Part shown: positions 56,285 through 64,000 of the stretch, in pieces | How positions within the stretch are numbered: position 1 is the stretch's first letter | Layout: each line of letters opens with the position of its first letter | Assembly (NCBI GenBank): GCA_019914945.1 | Contig: CM034100.1 | Coordinates: 4,105,209-4,169,208 of the forward strand | DNA from: Typha latifolia | Taxonomy: Eukaryota > Streptophyta > Magnoliopsida > Poales > Typhaceae | Length of the DNA stretch: 64,000 nucleotides | Reading direction: 5' to 3' | Translations under genes and position numbers: made by a program | Notes under the pieces: generated by a model | What the model saw: the letters and a program-made list of their open reading frames with translations, nothing else | Databases searched by the model: none | What the model was told of the DNA's origin: nothing

Positions 56285-59200
56285 TCAGGCCTTCCTGTCA
56301 TACTTCCCTATCGTATTTCCTCTCGCACGTTCCAGGATAGTTCTGTCAGCAGTAATGAAGAAGCCAGCTATAGAAGCTGCCAAACAGCAAACAAAGAGTA
56401 AGTGACGGTTAATGACCATGATTATACTAATTCAGTGTTCAGAGTGACACGCGAGAAATTATATAAATAAAATTCGAAGGTATATAGCCAGAAAGAGGAA
56501 CCATTCTAACAAACAAGAACAACTTAAATATATAACTCAGATGTCAAGATGGAGTTGCAGATGGAACATGGCTGCTGAAAATAATAACAGTTACTTTTGT
56601 TGATCTAATGAGCAGTGACAAACTTCTAGCTCATTGAGCACAACCAGTACGGTCAGCAACTGACAGCAGCCATGTTCTTCGAAAACCAGGTTAACTGCAG
56701 TCTTAATTTTGGCTGGAGTATTTAGGCTACCTTCCCAAGGCTGCCATTCTTTTCAGAGGTTCACAATATGACTACTGCAACTCCTAAAAGGCCAACCATA
56801 TTATCACCCAGGCAAAATTTCCCTGATATATCAAAAGCTTTCTATGCAATATGAAGAAAATTTTCCTTTAAACTTCATAAATGGATCAATAGTAGTGGTA
56901 ATAACTAAACGCAAGCAAAAACTCTGATATAGCACCTTCCTCTGTAAAATTATCCAATGTGTGATTGATGATAATTAAGGATCTTGTTTTGTCAGGATAT
57001 CCTCTCAAAGTAACCAAAAATAGAACAAAAGAATTGAATGGCTTGATATTAGCTGCAATGTCAAATGAGAAGTCTCCAACAATGCAAAAGCAGAATATTT
57101 TGCTAGGTGGATTAGACTGTCAATCTTGCTATAGTATATTGATTAGTTTTGGTCTAGAATAACAAAAGGCCAAAGTGTCTACTGCACGACACAAAGTTGT
57201 GTAGTATGAATGTGACATATTGTCCAATGCAAAAAATATGTTACAAAATGTTGAGTAGACTTGGGACATCCAAAGATAAGCAGTCCACTCTTATATCTAG
57301 GAGAGCATCTACTCTTCTGCAAGATAGTAATACAGTTCTTGTTAAAATAAAGATCAATCTGAGATATATGAGTAAAAGTTAACTTTATCCCTCTATCATT
57401 GTCCGAGGAAAGCATAATTGAAGTAAAATAACATGGTTTGAATATACTCCGGTTAATTAGATTCAGACAATATAAGGTGCAAGAAATTTAGTTATTAGAA
57501 TGTAAATAAGAAAAAAATAGAACTCAAAACAAAAAAAATGCTAGTCGTTGTTTATAATCAGGAAACAGCACCTTTAATAATTCGACATTGTAATTTCAAC
57601 TGCATTCATCCTACATTATCTCTGACATATTTCTTTAAATATGACTCTTTAGATGGATACCCTAGAAACTGATCTGATTAGTAGGGGATGTTCATGCGAC
57701 CTTATGCATCTGTTTGTTTGGCAGAAGAAGTGGTAAAATAAAGAGGAAGAGGAAGAGACTCAAGAGAGAATGTTTTTGCATCAAAGCAGTGGAACATGCG
57801 AAAATCCTTTAGTTAGTGTAGGACATTACTCAAATGAAGCTAAACAAGGAACATATCTCATCCAAGTATCTAACTGAATTGTAAAGGCACAGATTTGTGG
57901 TTGACTTGTTCAATGGTTTCATAGGCTCACGTTTGCTTGTCTAGTTGTCTCAAGTACACAAACATAAGTATGCACAGACATATTCATAGATATATACATA
58001 CATCATGGAACCCAACCAACCCTAGGGATTAGTCTAACATATTCGTCTAATCTCGGGTTCAACTTCAAAGCAGAGCGGAGGGGAACAAGTTTCTAGTACT
58101 GGCTTGAACTCAACTTTGCAATGGCCTTTCAATTCGCTGGGCTAAAAGGTGTGGATTCACTCATTAAAATAGTAAGTCAATGACATAGACAATGAAAACA
58201 TAAAAACAAAATTGAAAAACACCATTACATTAAAGGTAACATTGGGTGACCATATCTTCTTATGCCATCAGAAAACTTAGCTTGCCCATAGCACTATACC
58301 TGCTGATATAATAAGTGCTTGTGCAGTGTAGTTGAGGTTAGCTTTAGCCCACGGAATAGTGCGACAACCAATCAACTGCAAAGTAGATGATATTAGAGAA
58401 GATAAAACTAGAAGCATATGTAAAGAATCATCTAGCTAAAGTTCAATACATTAAATAACTACCAAAGTTAACATTGTTTGCGAGAGCCAGAGTTGCATGA
58501 TAAAAATGAAGAAGCAAAGCACAATATTTGACCTTTATCCAGAGCATGCAAGCTTTAATAGAGAGATTACATAACATAGGACCTCATCTACCACAAAAAA
58601 ATAACAGAACAAAGTAGAGAAGGAAAATTACTGTTGGAACTGCAGCAACACTGCCTGCAATTGCAGCTGTCTTAAATCCTTTGCGAACAGCCTCTACAGA
58701 TGAGAGCCATAAATAAGACCAAAACAACAAGTCAGTAAGTCGAGTCAATCAAAACGTAGTGTCTACCATATGAGAAATATAAGAAGACTAACAGGACAAC
58801 AGCAGTACTTTAGCATTCAATGAGAATATCAAGTCTGTAAACAATAAACACAAAAAACAATGTATTACCAAGATAATATCTGATTAACTAGTGTAACTGT
58901 CATACTCTAATATGAAGGTAAAAGACAGTTGAGTACTGAGAAAGGATACTGGCAGCAAGAAAAGAATAAGTATCAGAATGAAAAGGATAATAGAAGCCAT
59001 TAGACTAAGAAAGCAGGGTTAAATTTAGCAAAACATCGTAGAGTTGTTTAACTTTTGCATATAAAGGAAATCTTCATGCTCGCCAACATAATTCACATAT
59101 CCAGTTATCCACCACTTGCAAGTTAGGACAATCTGGATTAGGAACCCGAGAAACATCTCAGGTCAACATTGCACCAGCCCCTTCCATGATCATTTTGAGA

Positions 59201-59827
59201 AGAAAATTGATAAATCTAACCATAAGTACATGGACATACATATATCATGCATAACGTACTTATTTCTATACACATTACACAACATTTTAATTTCCATGGG
59301 TAACATTTTAATCACTTTAGATATGTATGGAATGATACTGGAAGACCTGAAAATTTCGAGACCAGTAACTATGAATAATTCAATAGATTATTCCTGATAG
59401 GAAAAAAATAGGGCTAATCAGATCATCCAACAACATAACTCGAAGACAAAATCCTCCCAAGATAAGATTGACTTAAACATTAAATTTATCAACATATAAC
59501 ATCAATCAACCAGATAAATCATGCTACTGTCGTCAAAGCCAAAATGGTTAAGACATATTGCAATAATTTTCCACATGATTTCTACCCTTTTCTCCAAATC
59601 ATCGGGTCTCTGAAACCTTCCCTCGTAGAGAAATTTAGAAACTTCTAAAAGGATTATTTTCGAACCGGTTCTCAAACTTCTGACCAAAAAGAAGCCAAAT
59701 TTGAGCATTATATGGGGAACCAAACGAGGAAATCAGTGGAATCGATACCTCGGATAGAGTTTTCTGAGTCGACTCCTTTCTTTTCGTTAGGCGAAGCGAT
59801 CAGAAAATTGCTCCGCTTGCTCGCCAT
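56285..59827 (-). CDS. ENOD93: Early nodulin-93-type protein (ENOD93)
   Basis: Small two-helix membrane protein. ENOD93 was first seen in soybean nodules; the rice homologue has been tied to nitrogen use and the family to mitochondrial respiration. Exons on the minus strand: 59827-59749, 58693-58632, 58375-58300, 56376-56285, giving 102 residues. The domain runs from about residue 22 to 90: SIREAVRKGFKTAAIAGSVA, then the invariant block IPWAKANLNYTAQALIIS, then AGFFITADRTILERAR. Two hydrophobic stretches (about 36-51 and 66-83) could span a membrane. The coding part is tiny but spread over 3.5 kb; intron 3 alone is 1.9 kb. The start codon gives a short charged N-terminus, as in the family. 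No role in nodulation is implied in a non-legume. Confidence 0.9.
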
Positions 59828-60402
59828 CTTTCTGTTCCTTTTTTTTATTCTTCCTCTCCAAAGTAAGCGGAGTTCACTTTCGGTGGTCTTTCTCATAAAT
59901 CTATCTACATACTCTGTCCATTTAGGCGTTTACAATGGAGAAGTCCAGTGAATCTCCATCTCTGTGAAGGACTTTTGCATATCACTACCTACAATTTAGC
60001 CTTGTTGCTTAAAAAGCCCCGTTGTCTCTTTCACCGTTTTTAATTATTTCTTAATAGAAAATTTTGCATTTAACACCATACATTTTAACCTATTTGCTCT
60101 TTACTATTTTTAATATTCACAGATTGAGCCTATAATAAGATTATGAAAATACTCTTACTCAAATTATATTCAAATTTACCTAAGCTATTTGATCTCTTGC
60201 TTTGATAAGAAAGAAGCAGCAATCAGTTTTGAAATCTCTTGCTTAAGGAAGAAGAATTAATCTCATGCCATAGAAAAAATGAAGGAAAAAATAGAATAAG
60301 TGTTTTTAAGTTATTCTAGACAAATTTTATTCACAGTTTGATGAACTATTTTCTTTTTATTTAGATCCTCTCCCAAATAGTATTAGTGTTAATCTAATCC
60401 AA

Positions 60403-60406
<4 letters not shown>

Positions 60407-60439
<33 letters not shown>
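60407..60439 (+). repeat. (TA)n microsatellite
   Basis: About 16 perfect TA units, with a second short TA run near 60461-60470. Confidence 0.93.
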
Positions 60440-60443
<4 letters not shown>

Positions 60444-61370
60444 CTCTCCAAAACAAAAAATATATATATAAGTAAGAAAAGAGGACTGAGCACAGAGATG
60501 GTAACCAAGCTGGAATCCAGTTCTAGCTGTCAGCCAACTATGATTGTACCTCTCTGTCTCCAATAAATTATTTCAATCTTACTATTCCTCTGTGTGTGCT
60601 TGCTTCTTTTTACCACTATTTTCTCTTTTGCATACATATCTTTGTTGTAATTTGGTCTTTGGGTTTAATGTTCATCTCTATTTTTATTACAATTTGTAAA
60701 ATATCCTCCTCCCTATGCTATTGTTAGGCATGTAGTAGATGCATTGTTTTCTATGTTTGTTGATTAGTTGAGTAGTATGAGTGTCTTGTGTTTGTTGCTA
60801 ATAATTCCTTCACATAATAAGTTTATTTTTGCATCAACTAAGATCTCAATTAGGTCTTCCTTCATTGGTCAAGTCACCATAATCATTCACTCAGTGCACT
60901 TTATAGCTTGACTGTTTCCATCAGTGGGTACCTTAAATACTCCTCAAAGTTGTCAGGTGGATATCGCAATCCTCCGAACCTGTTAAGAAAGTAGATTTTA
61001 TTTATTTTTAAATCTAATTTTTTTAAAGTATAATATGTTTTGGTATGTATTTGATAAATTCACATCAAATAAATTTTAGGTAATAGCCAAATAATTGAGC
61101 AACTTGAGTTCGGCTCTACCTCTGCGCTTGATTCAAGCTCAATTCAGGCTTTGGCACAAATTTAAATAAGCTGAGCTTAAATAAAAGATTAAGTTTGCAT
61201 GGCAGTGTTGTTGTTGTTGTCGTCGTCGTCAAACATCCCATCTATTGCTGCTGCTAATAAAAGGATTAGTGATGAAAAAGAATTAATGGGTAAACTAATT
61301 TTCGTCCAATCTACATAGGATAAAATTGCATTATTCGACAAAATATGTAGTTAACTATAGGAGGATTTTT

Positions 61371-61380
61371 ACTATATATG
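61371..61380 (+). promoter_or_regulatory. TATA-like box upstream of profilin
   Basis: ACTATATATG about 190 bp before the profilin ATG; a plausible core promoter if the leader is about 160 bases. Only the sequence word supports it. Confidence 0.3.
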
Positions 61381-61567
61381 GAGTAACAGAATCTATACAT
61401 ATCCAAAAGGTTATTCCTTTTTATCTACACCGTAGAGATGTCGCGTTGTCGGAGATCTAACGCTACTTCGCATCCCCTTTATCGATATTTAAGCGAATAA
61501 ATAGCCAGCACGCAGAGAGAAAGGCATTGATTTTGCTGTGGTATAGAGAGAGAGAGAGCGGAGGAAG

Positions 61568-63681
61568 ATGTCGTGGCAAACGTACGTCGACGATCACCTG
61601 ATGTGCGAGATCGACGGCCAGACTCTCACAGCCGCCGCCATCGTCGGCCACGATGGCAGCGCCTGGGCGCAGAGCGCTAATTTCCCTCAGGTGTGCCGAA
61701 ATCGATTCCGATTCTCCTTTGCTTGCCTCGATTTGATTAAAAATCCCTCCTTTTACCCTCTCGATCCCGTTGGTTTTGTTGGCGAATTGATAGATCTGAT
61801 GGTTTATTTGTTGGAGTAAATGGAGGGAGGGAGGGAGGCGAATTGGGATTTTGAAGAAAATTCATTTGGATTTTACTTGCAACTAAATATTAATCAAAAT
61901 CAACATCCATTCTTCTCTTTTGTGTGGGGTTTTTCATCAGAACTGATGCTTGTTCCTTTTTACTTTTCATTTATAGTAGATTGGTCTTCTACTTTGCATG
62001 TATATGGTTTGGCAAGATTAATGCACAGTTGCGCGCATATGAAATCGCTCAAAATGAACTCTTGGGGAAGTCTGAGTCTTCTTATGGCATTCAGTTCTCT
62101 TTTCTCTATATTAATTCTAGAATGACTTTAACAGTCAATACCAACATTTGTGACAAAATTACTTTTTATATCACATGACACGATTTAACAACTGAGGTCT
62201 TTCTACTGCCATGATGGAAACTTTATGCATCCATTGTCTTACTATACTATTTAGAAGGCTTATGTTTGTCAATTTTTGAGGAGGCATATTGCTATGTTCT
62301 CCCTGTTGAGAACTTTGGCTTGGCTTACACAAATAAACTTACTAACTAAGAATTTAGGCAGTCTAGATATGCACACTATAAATCTTTGATCAATAATATG
62401 GGACAAACTAATGTTTTAGTTTTGGTTTTGAACTTTTGATTATAACCTTTCGGGTTTCCATTTTTGGTCTTAGCCAGAATTAATCCGGGACAAGCAATTG
62501 CACATGCATAAATGGTTATGTTGAGTTCATCTTGTAAAGGAGAATTCCATTACTTCCATGCCCAAGTGTCATGACACTAATCTCCTTTAAATAATGAGGT
62601 TAGGTACAATTGAAAGTCAAAGATTTGAGGTATAATAGTGTTCAACTGATTTATGTCATTGATGGACCCTCCAATGTGTTGATTGAAAGGCTAAGAGAGG
62701 GAGTGCTTTAATAGGCCATGTGACTTTTTCCTTTTACTAGAATCTACTGATGCAGATGTAACCAAAAATTTAAGCATTGAAAGAAATATTAGTAGTTGGA
62801 TGCCTATATGGATTGTATAAATCTTCCTCTTCCACACATATAATGTAATGTCCTTGTGATGGATCTTGATACTCTTGTATGGTCTCAGGAGGGTCAGACT
62901 TGCAATATTATACTCATTATCCAAGACACTGTTCCCATACGACTAGTTTTTGTGATGATAGGGTACATGTTGGTTAACCTTAGTTCAAGATTGCCTCTGA
63001 AACTCAGTTCTTCAAACAATCAAACTGATTAGGATCCTTATGGAGATCAAATTGAATGGCCAGTTGAAGATATCAATTTGATCTAACCTAAAGCTTCAAC
63101 CTTTGATCAGATCATTAGAGTCCTAAAAGAACTATTTCACATCTATTACATAGTTGCAATATGGCTCCCTCTTCCTCCTCTTCATTAGGTAATACTGGAC
63201 CATCTAGGACTGTTAAAATTGGTTTTATTAGGGTCTGAACCTTTAAATATGGAATTATGATTATATTATTCTCATTTCTGTGGTGGATTTAGTTTTTATT
63301 TCGAATTCTTCTCAGTATATAATCACCATATGGAATGCTATATTTGATTGAAGTTTAAATGCAAACAAGTTGTACGTCATATAGAACCTTTTCTATAAGC
63401 TATCCATATAACTCTTAGACTGGTTCGTTAGAAAGATTGGCACTCTCGTTACTCATAAAACATGGTCTGTGAACATGGTCTGTGCCTTTTATCTGTAATG
63501 CTTTCTATTCGTTTCATGAACTTCCTGTTTCTATATGCTGCAGTTCAAGCCTGAGGAGATTACTGGCATTATGAATGACTTTGCCGAACCTGGAACTCTT
63601 GCACCAACTGGTTTATACCTTGGTGGTACAAAATACATGGTCATCCAAGGTGAACCAGGAGCTGTCATTCGAGGGAAGAAG
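61568..63681 (+). CDS. PRF: Profilin, 3' part beyond the window
   Basis: Binds monomeric actin, poly-proline proteins and phosphoinositides, and so controls actin filament growth; plant profilins are also common pollen and food pan-allergens. Two exons are inside the window, 61568-61690 and 63544-63681, covering residues 1-87 of an expected 131. Exon 1 encodes the N-terminal helix and first strands ([38 protein letters not shown]). Exon 2 gives [32 protein letters not shown] and AVIRGKK. Trp3 and Tyr6, of the poly-proline site, are present. The third exon, which should begin with GxGGxTIKKT, was not found before 64000, so the model is truncated by the window edge and not broken. The three-exon structure with a long first intron is usual for plant profilins. 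Confidence 0.95.
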
Positions 63682-64000
63682 GTTAGAATCCATGTTCCAT
63701 CTTTTATGTGAATTGCATGTTTGCTCCATTTTAATTAGCTATTGAAAGTAAATCACAAAAGCTTTATGCTTGGATATTTTCATTTGATTCTTATGTTTTG
63801 GTTCCTCAATATGATTGTCAACATCTTTTTGTATTTTTATTAGGAAAAGGTATAACTCCTGATGCATGGCACTACGAAAGTCATTCTAGCTGCTTCTTGT
63901 TATAACTCTTGAACATGCTATTAGTCTCTAGTATGTTAAGTTAACAATTATTTGAGAAGGGTTACTTGTAAATCATTTATTTTGGCATATAATCTTCATA

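Larger units (their letters stand above)
59828..61567. other. Divergent region between ENOD93 and profilin
   Basis: Both neighbours point away, so both promoters lie here. No coding gene seen. Contains a TA microsatellite and, near 61209-61229, a short TTG/TCG triplet run. Confidence 0.5.

Overview
This window is nuclear DNA of a flowering plant, most likely a non-grass monocot. The genes carry many introns with GT-AG borders. Intergenic DNA is AT-rich and full of microsatellites and decayed retroelements. First exons of several genes (KAE1, the PPR gene, the DeSI gene, YBEY) are much GC-richer than what follows, which is a monocot habit. The profilin reads like a monocot profilin. I cannot name the genus.

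Layout: 1-5110 is intergenic, with a LINE scrap near 2.43-2.52 kb. 5111-7235 (-) is a Nudix hydrolase of the NUDT8 type. 7236-11003 shows no coding gene. 11004-13373 (-) is a two-exon PPR protein closely resembling Arabidopsis ABO5. 14801-17338 (+) is a DeSI-like (PPPDE) protease, followed by a LINE 3' relic. 18832-23978 (-) is the alpha subunit of mitochondrial processing peptidase (13 exons), with a second LINE relic in intron 11. Head to head with it, 25058-27650 (+) is the KAE1/OSGEP subunit of the t6A-making KEOPS complex. 30679-34432 (+) is a NAC075-type transcription factor. 34433-41502 is a long gene-poor stretch with tandem repeats. 41503-44060 (+) is a VSP-type HAD acid phosphatase. 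44618-44896 (-) is a small charged protein. 45763-52525 (+) is a chloroplast YBEY endoribonuclease fused to a HAD domain. 53906-54816 (-) is an OXS3-like stress protein. 56285-59827 (-) is an ENOD93 protein. From 61568 (+) there is a profilin that runs off the window.

For every gene I followed the reading frame across each splice junction. All models close without an internal stop, and their lengths fit the families. The genes are an ordinary plant neighbourhood, not a cluster acting in one pathway. Several products (ABO5, MPP alpha, ENOD93, YBEY) belong in organelles, but I see no sign that this is more than chance.

I found no evidence of a new multi-gene system. The most interesting observations are at splice-site and domain level. 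Intron 9 of MPP alpha appears to start with GA instead of GT. Exact 32-33 bp tandem duplications span the 5' splice sites of two unrelated genes. The HAD half of the YBEY protein seems to have lost its catalytic motifs while the YbeY half is intact. Exon borders come from reading the sequence only; no transcript data were available.
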